A stretch of 64,000 nt of DNA from Rummeliibacillus sp963792445 (GTDB lineage: Bacteria > Bacillota > Bacilli > Bacillales_A > Planococcaceae): contig CAWBWO010000002.1 of NCBI GenBank assembly GCA_963792445.1, forward strand, positions 535,644-599,643, written 5' to 3'. Positions 1-8,181 of this stretch are shown here, piece after piece (the stretch's first letter is position 1; every line of letters starts with the position of its first letter). Made by a program: the position numbers and the translations under genes. The notes under the pieces were generated by a model. That model searched no databases. It had not been told where the DNA came from and was given only the letters and a program-made list of their open reading frames with translations.

Positions 1-1
1 T

Positions 2-1114
2 GTATTTGTGTTAGGAGCTATTTTTGCGAAGTATATCGATGCGAGTGGAGCTGCTCAATCAATCGCGCAAAAGATTTTATCAAAAACAGGTACAGATAAG
101 CCGTTTCCAGTATTGGTTGCACTTTTCATTATTACAGCCATCTTAACTTATGGAGGATTAAGCTTATTCGTAGTAGTATTTGTGCTTATTCCACTTGCCA
201 AACCGTTATTTAAACAATTAAATATTGCTTGGAACTTAATCTCTATTCCGATTATGCTCGGTTTAGGTACATTTACGATGACAATGCTTCCTGGTACACC
301 ATCTATCCAAAATGTTGTTCCTACAGCCTACCTTGGCACAACACTTACTGCTGCACCATTGTTAGGTATCATTGGGACAGTTGTGGCTGTTGCCTTTGGT
401 CTTTGGTATATGAAATCTATGTTAAAGAAAAGTATTGCAAAAGGAGAAACTTTTGCTGATTTTGATGTGGATGAAACAAATGAAGAAGTAAGAACCAAAA
501 TTCCGCCTTTCTTCATGAGTATCTTGCCAATTGTGTTACTCATCATCATTATTTTTGTAGGTAGTGCATTAAAAATGCAAAATAGTATCTTAATCGCATT
601 AACAGTTTCTATTGTTGTTTCAGCGATTATCTTTAACAAATATATTCCAAGTCAAAAAGCTGTGTTCAATGAAGGTGCAAGTAGTTCTGTTATGCCAGTC
701 TTTTTAACTGCTTCTACTGTAGCTTTTGGTGTTGTAATCACTTTGGCACCGGGATTTAAATATATTTCTGACTTCATATTAGGAATCCCTGGAAACCCAC
801 TAATCAGTTTATCCGTTGCATCTGCATTATTCGGCGCTATAACTGGTTCAGCATCAGGGGCCTTGGGAATTGTTATGGGCGCATTTGCTAAAAGTTATAT
901 TGCTATGGGACTTGATCCAGAAGTCATCCATAGGGTAGCGGCTGTTGCATCATCTGTATTCACAGTTATGCCGCATACTGGTGTTGTCTTAACATTCTTT
1001 GCTTTAACAGGCCTTAACCATAAAAATGGCTTTAAATATCAATTCTTTACAATGACTGGAGCTAATTTAGTTGCGTTAATCGCAGTATTAATTGCTGCCA
1101 TCTTAATTTATTAA
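2..1114 (+). CDS. GntP-family permease, copy A (5' truncated by window edge)
   Basis: Polytopic membrane protein of the GntP/gluconate-type symporter family, probably importing a short organic acid such as 3-hydroxybutyrate (substrate inferred from neighbours). The frame is open from the window edge; aligned with the full-length paralogue at 4890..6203, about 66 N-terminal residues lie upstream. Conserved landmarks shared by all three paralogues in this window are the TMLPGTPSIQNVVPT segment, the GITGSASG/AITGSASG glycine-rich loop and a C-terminal hydrophobic helix. It is followed by an intrinsic terminator, so the downstream lipocalin and SDR genes probably have their own promoter. Family assignment is firm, substrate is not. 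Confidence 0.9.
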   Translation, partial: VFVLGAIFAKYIDASGAAQSIAQKILSKTGTDKPFPVLVALFIITAILTYGGLSLFVVVFVLIPLAKPLFKQLNIAWNLISIPIMLGLGTFTMTMLPGTPSIQNVVPTAYLGTTLTAAPLLGIIGTVVAVAFGLWYMKSMLKKSIAKGETFADFDVDETNEEVRTKIPPFFMSILPIVLLIIIIFVGSALKMQNSILIALTVSIVVSAIIFNKYIPSQKAVFNEGASSSVMPVFLTASTVAFGVVITLAPGFKYISDFILGIPGNPLISLSVASALFGAITGSASGALGIVMGAFAKSYIAMGLDPEVIHRVAAVASSVFTVMPHTGVVLTFFALTGLNHKNGFKYQFFTMTGANLVALIAVLIAAILIY

Positions 1115-1129
1115 TAGTTAGGTCATTGC

Positions 1130-1162
1130 AGCCTGGTGAATTATTCATCAGGCTTGTTTCTT
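1130..1162 (+). terminator. Intrinsic terminator after permease A
   Basis: AGCCTG (1130-1135) pairs with CAGGCT (1149-1154), with an inner TGAAT/ATTCA extension, followed by a T-rich tract. Confidence 0.75.
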
Positions 1163-1220
1163 TTTAGGTGAACATTTTTATTTATAATATAAACAAATAA
1201 GTTTTATTTAAAATATATAT

Positions 1221-1249
1221 TTTTGTTATATATGGAAAGCACCTATAAT
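1221..1249 (+). promoter_or_regulatory. Probable sigma-A promoter for lipocalin A / SDR A
   Basis: A consensus TATAAT lies at 1244-1249; the -35 is weak (TTTTGT at 1221 with 17-nt spacing). Transcription from here would give a leader of about 135 nt carrying the folded element at 1279-1347. Confidence 0.5.
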
Positions 1250-1278
1250 AATTGTGTAAGGAAAACATAAGAAAGTCT

Positions 1279-1347
1279 GGATGAGTAATCGCTATTTAAT
1301 AGCGATGTAAATAAACTAAGAAATTAGTTTAGAAAAGTAACTCATCC
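1279..1347 (+). promoter_or_regulatory. Three-stem RNA fold in the leader of lipocalin A
   Basis: GGATGAGT (1279-1286) is exactly complementary to ACTCATCC (1340-1347) and encloses two perfect 7-bp hairpins: ATCGCTA/TAGCGAT (1288-1294 with 1300-1306) and AAACTAA/TTAGTTT (1313-1319 with 1324-1330). This is a compact three-way-junction shape upstream of the ribosome site at 1378. I recognise no known riboswitch class in it. Confidence 0.55.
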
Positions 1348-1392
1348 TTTCAAAAGATACCTCACATATTAATTACAGAAGGTGAATATAAA

Positions 1393-1854
1393 ATGGTTTT
1401 AGCATTCAAGAGTCAAGCTACTGAACCAACATTACGTGAACAAGTAATCGGTACATGGTCACTTGTTTCTTACCAATCAACAGATAAAGAAGGAAATGTG
1501 ATTTATCCATTAGGAAAAGATGCAAAAGGATTTATCATGTATAATCCTGATGGCTATATGTCAGCACAAATTATGGCTACTGGCCGCCCTGCTTACCAAT
1601 CTGGTGACCTACATACAGGTACACAAGAAGAAATGGCAGCAGCAGCACACGGTTATCTAGCTTATTCAGGCCGCTTTGAAGTAGATGAAGAAAAACAAGA
1701 ATTAACTCATCACATGGAAGTCAGCATGAATCCAACATGGCTTGATCAATCTCAACCTCGTATCGCCAATATTGATGGTGACGTTGTTACTATCTTTAAT
1801 GGAATTAAACCTGAAGATAAACTTATTTGGAAACGTGTAGAACAAAATATATAA
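1393..1854 (+). CDS. Lipocalin-like domain protein, copy A
   Basis: A 153-residue soluble protein with the features of the bacterial lipocalin-like family (PF13924 type): GTWSLVSYQ near the N-terminus, then GNVIYPLGKDAKGFIMY and NPDGYMSAQI, and a C-terminal KLIWKR strand. No signal peptide or membrane segment is visible, so it is probably cytoplasmic. AGAAGGTG at 1378-1385 supports the ATG at 1393. It sits 26 bp ahead of the SDR gene and is probably co-transcribed with it. A closely similar paralogue is at 3238..3663, again beside permease and SDR genes, suggesting a role tied to that pathway, for example binding a hydrophobic or acyl intermediate (inference). Its biochemical function is unknown. 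Confidence 0.85.
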   Translation: MVLAFKSQATEPTLREQVIGTWSLVSYQSTDKEGNVIYPLGKDAKGFIMYNPDGYMSAQIMATGRPAYQSGDLHTGTQEEMAAAAHGYLAYSGRFEVDEEKQELTHHMEVSMNPTWLDQSQPRIANIDGDVVTIFNGIKPEDKLIWKRVEQNI

Positions 1855-1880
1855 TATGATGGATTAAAGGAGTAATACTC

Positions 1881-2636
1881 ATGGCACAAGAACGTACAGT
1901 TATCGTAACAGGCGCAGCACAAGGAATCGGCTACGCTATCGCAGAAGAATTTAAAAACAATGGTGACTTTGTTGCAATCTTTGACTTAAACGAAGAAGCA
2001 GCAACTAGTGCAGCTGAAAAATTAGGCAATGCAAAAGGCTACGCAGTAAACGTAGCAGACGAAGAAAGTGTTAAATCTGCAGTTGAACAAGTCATTGCAG
2101 AACGTGGAACAGTTGATGTCCTAGTAAACAATGCAGGCGTTCAATTTATTTCACCTGTTGAAGACTTCCCAGGAGAAAAATGGGATTTCGTCATGAATGT
2201 AATCCTAAAAGGAACATTCTTAACTACAAAATATGCCCTTCCTGCTATGAAAAAACAAAATAAAGGACGTATTATCAATATTTCATCTGGTCACGGTAAA
2301 CGCCCAGATGCTTACAAAGCAGCTTATTGTGCAGCAAAAGCTGGTCAAATCATGTTTACTCGCGTTGTTGCTCTTGAAAATGCACAAAATGGCATCACTG
2401 CAAACGCTGTTTTACCTGGACCAACTCGTACAGCATTAATCGAAAAACAATTACCAAAACTTGCTGAACAAGATGGAACAAGTGTAGAAGAAGCATTAAA
2501 TCACCACATCTTAGGTGCTCAATGGATGAAACGTCTACTTGAACCTTCAGAAATCGCAGCTGCATGTGTATTCTTAGCATCAGATGGCGCAGCAGCTATC
2601 ACTGGCGAAGCACTTGCTGTTACAGGTGGAGAATAA
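1881..2636 (+). CDS. SDR oxidoreductase, 3-hydroxybutyrate dehydrogenase-like, copy A
   Basis: Classical short-chain dehydrogenase of 251 residues: NAD-binding TGAAQGIG at the N-terminus, NNAG, catalytic NISSGH serine and YCAAK tyrosine/lysine pair, and the C-terminal ITGEALAVTGG typical of family ends. Length and motif spacing fit (R)-3-hydroxybutyrate dehydrogenase, which interconverts 3-hydroxybutyrate and acetoacetate; other 3-hydroxyacid or sugar SDRs are possible. AAAGGAG precedes the ATG. Two paralogues occur in the window (6228 and 37415), each beside a GntP permease or in an acetoacetate operon, which supports the substrate assignment by context. Confidence 0.85.
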   Translation: MAQERTVIVTGAAQGIGYAIAEEFKNNGDFVAIFDLNEEAATSAAEKLGNAKGYAVNVADEESVKSAVEQVIAERGTVDVLVNNAGVQFISPVEDFPGEKWDFVMNVILKGTFLTTKYALPAMKKQNKGRIINISSGHGKRPDAYKAAYCAAKAGQIMFTRVVALENAQNGITANAVLPGPTRTALIEKQLPKLAEQDGTSVEEALNHHILGAQWMKRLLEPSEIAAACVFLASDGAAAITGEALAVTGGE

Positions 2637-2673
2637 TTTTATAACAACCTTTCGTTTTAAAAGGTGATCTTTG

Positions 2674-2700
2674 GCGGGTAATTACAAATTATCCGCTTTA
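2674..2700 (+). terminator. Probable terminator after SDR A
   Basis: GCGGGTAATT (2674-2683), loop ACA, AATTATCCGC (2687-2696) form a 10-bp stem with one G-T pair; the tail is only moderately T-rich (TTTAAACTGTTT). Confidence 0.5.
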
Positions 2701-2785
2701 AACTGTTTAGACTTCGTTCAGAGTTTACCCGGATTACTGGTATCTTTAGATTAAAAAAATGTATTATTAAAACTTTAAAATGCTC

Positions 2786-2886
2786 ACAAACATTGATATA
2801 TAAATGCTTGTGAAATCTTTTTAATATATTTCATTTGGTGTTTACTTAAAGTTAAAAACACCAACAAATGCTGATATATCAATGTT
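2786..2886. repeat. Inverted repeat in intergenic DNA
   Basis: AACATTGATATAT occurs at about 2789 and its exact reverse complement ATATATCAATGTT at about 2873, with smaller hairpins such as GTGTTT/AAAACAC between. The stretch 2637-3237 otherwise has no intact gene, only the remnant at 2961-3053 and its terminator. Confidence 0.4.
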
Positions 2887-2960
2887 ATATGGGTGCTTTT
2901 TAATGTGTGCTGAATGCTTACTTGACGGTGCTATATGGGTGAGTAATAAGCGTTAATTGA

Positions 2961-3053
2961 GCAATCGATGAACTTGGAGAAGACTTCTTGAATGCAGTTC
3001 AAGAGGGACAAAAAATTGAAATCAAAGAAGACGGAACAGTTATCGTATTCTAA
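2961..3053 (+). pseudogene. 3' remnant of an unidentified gene
   Basis: Thirty codons reading AIDELGEDFLNAVQEG then QKIEIKEDGTVIVF and a stop, with an in-frame TGA immediately upstream and no start codon. Codon use is gene-like and an intrinsic terminator follows, so this looks like the tail of a gene whose body was deleted. I do not recognise the protein family. Confidence 0.5.
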
Positions 3054-3070
3054 GCTGTTCTATAATAGAT

Positions 3071-3108
3071 GGGACTAAAATGGATTATCTATTCTAGTCC
3101 CGTTTTTT
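3071..3108 (+). terminator. Intrinsic terminator after the gene remnant
   Basis: GGGACTA (3071-3077) pairs with TAGTCCC (3095-3101), followed by GTTTTTT. Confidence 0.8.
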
Positions 3109-3237
3109 ATGGGGAATTGATGGAATGGTACTCCAAGATAACTTATTTGTTTTATAAGATATAACTTAATAAGTATTTTAAGAAATTAAGAATAAGTGAA
3201 ATAATGGAATCGAACAAAAATAAAGGAGATAATCAAA

Positions 3238-3663
3238 ATGACATTAAAAGAACAATTAATTGGTGTATGGTCACTTGAATCATACCAATCTGAAGATCAA
3301 GAAGGAAATGTAGTTTATCCATTTGGAGAAGATGCAATGGGCTTTATCATGTATCACCCAGATGGTTATATGTCTGCTCAACTATCTAAACAAGGACGTG
3401 CTCCATACGCATCAGGAGACATACATGTTGGAACAACTGAAGAAATGGCAAATGCAGCTGTTGGTTATATGGCATATTGCGGTAAATTCGAAGTGAACGA
3501 AGAAACTGGAGTAGTAACACATCACATGGAAGTTAGCATGAATCCTACATGGGAAGGACAACAACAACCTCGATTAGGAAAAATTGAAGGTGATGTACTA
3601 AAAATCATGAATGGTTTAAACGAAGCACAAAAATTAGTTTGGAAAAAATGTCCAAAACACTAA
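3238..3663 (+). CDS. Lipocalin-like domain protein, copy B
   Basis: A 141-residue paralogue of the protein at 1393..1854, similar over its whole length: GVWSLESYQ, GNVVYPFGEDAMGFIMY, HPDGYMSAQL, then HHMEVSMNPTW, a segment that is identical in copy A. It lacks the 12-residue N-terminal extension of copy A. AAAGGAGAT precedes the ATG by a good distance. It is transcribed toward the convergent LysR gene and is separated from it by a strong bidirectional terminator. No signal peptide or membrane segment. Function unknown; its repeated association with GntP permease and BDH-like genes is the main clue. Confidence 0.85.
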   Translation: MTLKEQLIGVWSLESYQSEDQEGNVVYPFGEDAMGFIMYHPDGYMSAQLSKQGRAPYASGDIHVGTTEEMANAAVGYMAYCGKFEVNEETGVVTHHMEVSMNPTWEGQQQPRLGKIEGDVLKIMNGLNEAQKLVWKKCPKH

Positions 3664-3674
3664 TTTAAATAATC

Positions 3675-3708
3675 AACTGTTTACCGATATTCTAAGGTAA
3701 ACAGTTTT
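3675..3708 (+). terminator. Bidirectional terminator between lipocalin B and LysR
   Basis: AACTGTTTACC (3675-3685) is exactly complementary to GGTAAACAGTT (3696-3706), with T-rich DNA on the + side and A-rich DNA on the other. Confidence 0.85.
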
Positions 3709-3716
3709 ATAAAAAG

Positions 3717-4635
3717 TTACTTGAAGATATTTTTGGAGAGATCTAGAAATGCTTGTGCAGATGGTGAGAGTAGACCATTTTTTTTATACGTAATGACAAT
3801 ATGATTTTTATAAATTGGTTCACCAATTGTATATAAATTTGCATTAACTTTTATGTCATCATTAGCAATAATGCATTCAGGAATAATGGTTAGAGCATTA
3901 CAACTATTGGCTATCCTAAATCCATTTTCGATATTTTGAGTTTCTAAAAAAATATTTGGCTTGATGTTATATTGAGTAAATAACTCATCTGTAAGTCTTC
4001 TTAAACCTAAGCCTTGTTTCAATAAGATAAATTTTTCGCCATCCAAACATTTATAGTCGAATGGAATATGCATACCTGGTACGTTACTCTTCATTATATA
4101 AATGATGACCTTTGGGTACTACAAGAAAAATGTTTTCATCATACAATTTTTCATATTTGATATCTTCATTTGTTATGGGAAGCATATTTAAACAGATATC
4201 AATTTTATTTTGAATTAGTTTGGAATCAAGAACATCAGCAGTATCTTCAATTAGAACTACCTCAATGCCAGGATATTTTTCTATAAATGAAGGAAGTATA
4301 TAGTACAGATTATAGGAAGCTAAAACTGGATTTGTACCAATAATCAGTCTCCCTTTTTCTAAATTCGAAATTCTCTCCATTTCATGTTTCATATTTACAT
4401 AAAGATCATTTATTTTCCCCATATATGAGACATAGATTTCACCTGCATAGGTTAAAGTAATAGGGGAAACATTACGATTAATAAGTTCAACGCCTAATTC
4501 TTGTTCTACCGTTTTTATATACTTACTTAAATAGGGTTGAGATATAAAAAGTTCTCTTGCTGCTTTAGAAATGCTCCCAAACTCAGCAACAGCCATTAAA
4601 TATTTAGTAAAAAGATCATTCATATACCTCGTCAC
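3717..4635 (-). pseudogene. LysR-family regulator, interrupted by one frameshift
   Basis: Two overlapping frames make one LysR regulator of about 300 residues. The N-terminal part (4084..4635) has the winged HTH (SISKAARELFISQPYLSKYI) and the start of the effector domain, ending VVPKGHHLYNEE. The C-terminal part (3717..4094) continues as SNVPGMHIPFDYKCL to the end of the effector domain. Restoring one A near 4086-4091 (GAAGAGTAAC to GAAGAAGTAAC) joins them. It is divergent from permease B, and a 10-bp dyad lies in the shared intergenic region, so it most likely controls permease B and SDR B. Either sequencing error or a real inactivating mutation. Confidence 0.8.
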
Positions 4636-4769
4636 TCCTTGATGAAATTCTACTGCTAATAATACGTAAAATTTTAGCGGTTTAAAATACGTATCTAATT
4701 ATCATATCTAAAAGACACTGTTTTTCAAAATAATTAGTACTAAAAACGTATGCCTATTTTGTTATGGAA

Positions 4770-4796
4770 TTCGATAATAACTTTGATATTATCAAA
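4770..4796. promoter_or_regulatory. Candidate LysR operator
   Basis: TTCGATAATA (4770-4779), 7 nt, TATTATCAAA (4787-4796) form an interrupted dyad with one mismatch, of the T-N11-A kind bound by LysR regulators. It lies in the 254-bp space between the divergent LysR and permease B genes. A CATAAT (4813-4818) could be the -10 of the permease promoter. Confidence 0.5.
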
Positions 4797-4889
4797 TGTT
4801 GCAATTTAGTGACATAATCTAGATGTCGACCGAAAGTTGTAACATTTAACAGATATTTAGTCATGACAAGATATAGTAAGGAGTCAATC

Positions 4890-6203
4890 ATGGGTACAAT
4901 AGGTATTTTGATTGCGATTGTTCTGATCATCATTTTAGCAATGAAAGGATTTAGTATTGTTTTCGTTGCTCCAATAGCATCAATTATCGTAATCGTTTCG
5001 AATAGTATGAATTTCTTTCCTTCATTAATAGGAACTGAACATTCATTTATGACTGGTTTATCAGGATTTTTGATTAACTATTTCGCAGTCTTTTTATTAG
5101 GAGCAATTTTAGCTCAGTATATTGAAAAAAGTGGTGCAGCTCAAGCGATTGCACAAAAAGTATTAAAAATTACAGGGACAGAAAAACCATTCTCGGTTCT
5201 GTTAGCGATTTTTGTAATTAGTGCAATTTTAACTTTTGGTGGAATTAGTTTATTCGTCGTATTGTTTGTAATTATTCCACTTTCAAAACCATTATTTAAG
5301 CAATTAAATATTGCGTGGAATTTAGTAGTGATTCCGATCTTTTTAGGGATAGGTACATTCACAATGACAATGCTACCAGGTACTCCTTCTATTCAAAACG
5401 TAGTACCTACAAAATATTTAGGCACTACTTTAACAGCAGCACCTTTACTTGGTATTGTTGCTTCAATTGTCGCAATTGTAGTCGGTGTATGGTATATGAG
5501 AAATACCTTGAATAAAAGTTTGAAAAATGGAGAAACATTTGCTCCATATGAAGATCAAAATGAACAACAAATGGAATTGAAAGATAAAATCCCTTCCTTC
5601 TTTGTAAGTATCCTTCCAATTCTAGTTCTCATCGTAATTATCTTCGTAGGTAGTGCAATGAAAATTGATAATATCGTGTTAATGGGTCTAGCAGCCGCTA
5701 TTCTAGTTTCTTGCATCGTATTCAATCGCTACATTCCATCTCATAAGCAAGCTTTAAGTTTAGGAGCTAACGGTTCAATCCAACCGATATTCTTTACTGC
5801 AGCAGCTGTGGCATTTGGTGTTGTTATTACAATGGCACCAGGATTTAAAGTAATTTCAGATTTTATTTTAGGAATCCCTGGCAATCCATTAATTAGTTTA
5901 ACAATCGCATCTACAGCCTTAGGGGCAATTACTGGTTCAGCTTCTGGTGGTTTGGGGATTGCTATGGAAGCGTTTGCGAAATCTTATCTAGCAATGGGAG
6001 TAAATCCAGAAGCTATGCATAGAATATCTGCAATTGCATCAGCAGTTTTCACTGGGCTACCACATGCAGGCGCAATTCTTTCATTATTTGCTTTAACAGG
6101 TTTAACACATAAAAATTCATTTAGATATTCATTTATGATTATGACTATACCAAACTTATTAGCGTTAATCGTTGCTTTAGTTTTGGGAATTATCATATAT
6201 TAA
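4890..6203 (+). CDS. GntP-family permease, copy B
   Basis: Full-length paralogue of the truncated permease at the left edge, 437 residues from the ATG at 4890, chosen because AAGGAG (4878-4883) is correctly spaced to it; the ATG at 4863 would add nine residues without a ribosome site. It has about 12 hydrophobic segments and conserved TMLPGTPSIQNVVPT and AITGSASGGLGIA loops. Probably an organic-acid symporter; 3-hydroxybutyrate or a related hydroxyacid is inferred from the BDH-like SDR 24 bp downstream. Likely regulated by the divergent LysR protein. Confidence 0.9.
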   Translation: MGTIGILIAIVLIIILAMKGFSIVFVAPIASIIVIVSNSMNFFPSLIGTEHSFMTGLSGFLINYFAVFLLGAILAQYIEKSGAAQAIAQKVLKITGTEKPFSVLLAIFVISAILTFGGISLFVVLFVIIPLSKPLFKQLNIAWNLVVIPIFLGIGTFTMTMLPGTPSIQNVVPTKYLGTTLTAAPLLGIVASIVAIVVGVWYMRNTLNKSLKNGETFAPYEDQNEQQMELKDKIPSFFVSILPILVLIVIIFVGSAMKIDNIVLMGLAAAILVSCIVFNRYIPSHKQALSLGANGSIQPIFFTAAAVAFGVVITMAPGFKVISDFILGIPGNPLISLTIASTALGAITGSASGGLGIAMEAFAKSYLAMGVNPEAMHRISAIASAVFTGLPHAGAILSLFALTGLTHKNSFRYSFMIMTIPNLLALIVALVLGIIIY

Positions 6204-6227
6204 AAAAATTATTTGGAGGTATTCAAC

Positions 6228-6988
6228 ATGAGTAATACTAATCGTACAGTAATCGTAACAGGAGCAGCACAAGGTATCGGTCATGCAATTGCAAAAGGAT
6301 TTGTTGAAAACGGCGATTTCGTAGCTATTTTTGACTTAAATGAAGAAGCAGCAATTGCCGCAGCAAAAGAACTAGGAAATGCTAAAGGTTATAAAGTAAA
6401 CGTTGCTGATGAAGCAAGCGTAAAAGCAGCTGTTGATGCAGTCATCGCAGAACGTGGATCTATCGAAGTTCTTGTTAATAACGCTGGTTTACAATTCATT
6501 TCTCCAATTGAAGAATTCCCTGTAGAAAAATGGGATTTAGTTGTAGATGTAATCTTAAAAGGAACATTCCTTCTAACAAAAGCAGTATTACCAACAATGC
6601 AAGAAGCAAAATATGGTCGTATCATTAATATCTCTTCTGCACACGGTCGTATTCCAGATGCTTACAAATCAGCATACTGTGCAGCAAAATATGGTCAAGT
6701 TGGTTTCACTCAAGTAACAGCTCTTGAAAATGCACAAAAAGGTATTACATGTAACACAATCATGCCTGGACCAGTTCATACTGAATTAATTGACAAACAA
6801 CTTCCAAACTTAGCTGAAAAAGATGGTACTACAATGTAGAAGAAGCATTAAACCATCATATCCTAGGTAAACAATGGATGAAACGTTTACTTGAACCATC
6901 TGAAATTGCAGCAACTGCCATTTTCTTAGCATCAGATGGTGCAGCAGCTATTACAGGTGAAGGTATCGGCGTTACTGGTGGTATCTAA
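6228..6988 (+). pseudogene. SDR, 3-hydroxybutyrate dehydrogenase-like, copy B (one frameshift)
   Basis: Closely similar to the SDR at 1881..2636: TGAAQGIG, NNAG, NISSAHG, YCAAK. The frame breaks near 6835 after EKDGTT; the remaining 50 residues (VEEALNHHILGKQWMKRL to ITGEGIGVTGGI) continue in another frame to the stop at 6986-6988 and match copy A residue by residue. GGAGG at 6215-6219 selects the ATG at 6228. It follows permease B with a short gap and is presumably co-transcribed. All catalytic residues are upstream of the break. Sequencing error is as likely as a true mutation. Confidence 0.8.
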
Positions 6989-7040
6989 TCTTAGTTCACA
7001 AACTAAATTTTAAAACATTTAAGCAATCTATATTGACTTA

Positions 7041-7079
7041 GCATCTCTATTACAAATTGATAATAGAGATGCTTTTTTT
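7041..7079 (+). terminator. Strong terminator after SDR B
   Basis: GCATCTCTATTA (7041-7052), 8-nt loop, TAATAGAGATGC (7061-7072), then seven T. The DNA from here to 7284 shows nothing else I can identify. Confidence 0.95.
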
Positions 7080-7284
7080 ATTTAATGATTCTTTCGTCTG
7101 TAGTAAAAACCAAATACTTTGGAATTGAATTGATACACATTTGAAATAGTTATGAAAATATGCAACCAAAATCTTGTTCATAAAGTCTATTATGTTAGCT
7201 TAAATTATACCCGGGACTTTATTTCTAATCGACAGAGGAGTATAGTATTCAAGTTAAAAAGAAATAGAAAAGAAGGTTTAATGT

Positions 7285-8168
7285 GTGTCTACATTCTTGC
7301 AACTTAATACAATCTTTATAAGTATTGTGATAGAAGCATTACCATTTGTATTGATTGGTGTTTTTATATCTGGAATCATTCAAATGTTTGTTACACCGCA
7401 AATGATCGCTAAAATAGTACCTAAAAATAGAGTACTAGGTGTATTATATGGGACAGTCATTGGCGTATTGTTCCCAGCTTGTGAATGTGGCATTATTCCA
7501 ATTGTCCATCGTTTACTTAAAAAGGGTGTACCACTGCATGTAGCAATTCCATTTATGCTGACAGGGCCAATTATTAACCCAATTGTGTTATTTTCAACTT
7601 TTATTGCATTCGGTAACAGTTGGCAAATGGTATGGTATCGTGGTGGATTAGCGATAGTCGTAGCATTTGTTATTGGAATTATTCTTTCATATCCAATATA
7701 AAGGTACAACACAATTACTAGATGAAGATGAACATCATCACGAGCATGATCATGAACATGAGCAGCACAACTCTTTGGCAAAAGTTCTTAGGGACGTTGA
7801 ATCATGCAGTAGAAGAATTCTTTTCAGTTGGTAAATATTTAATCATTGGTGCATTCATTGCAGCATCTATGCAAATTTTTGTTAAAACATCTGTTTTAAT
7901 GGAACTTGGCCAAACGAAGGCAACTTCTTCATTAGTCATGATGGCTTTAGCTTTTGTATTATCATTATGCTCAGAGGCAGATGCTTTTATCGCTGCATCA
8001 TTTAGAGGAACATTCTCCACATCAGCTTTAGTGGCTTTCTTGTTAATCGGGCCAATGGTGGATATAAAGAATTTACTTATGATGCTACAAACATTTAAAA
8101 AGAAATTTATAGCAGTGCTGATTTTGTATATTGTACTACTCGTATTTATCAGCTCTATGCTAGTCTAG
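7285..8168 (+). pseudogene. YcgR/YraQ-type permease (PF03773), two frameshifts
   Basis: The two halves are 7285..7701 (GTG start, AGAAGG at 7271) and roughly 7777..8168. Between them a third frame encodes a histidine-rich linker, KGTTQLLDEDEHHHEHDHEH, which is the usual position of such a linker in this family. Restoring one indel near 7697 and one near 7775 gives a permease of about 290 residues with the typical FPACECGIIP and LCSEADAFIA motifs in the two repeated halves. It precedes a YcgQ-type gene by 13 bp. Predicted membrane transporter of unknown, perhaps metal-related, substrate (inference from His-rich stretches in both proteins). Confidence 0.8.
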
Positions 8169-8181
8169 GAGGAGGAAAACG

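Noticed and set aside
7080..7284. Zur box upstream of the YcgR/YcgQ pair
   Set aside because: Searched by eye because of the His-rich proteins; no palindrome resembling the Zur consensus.
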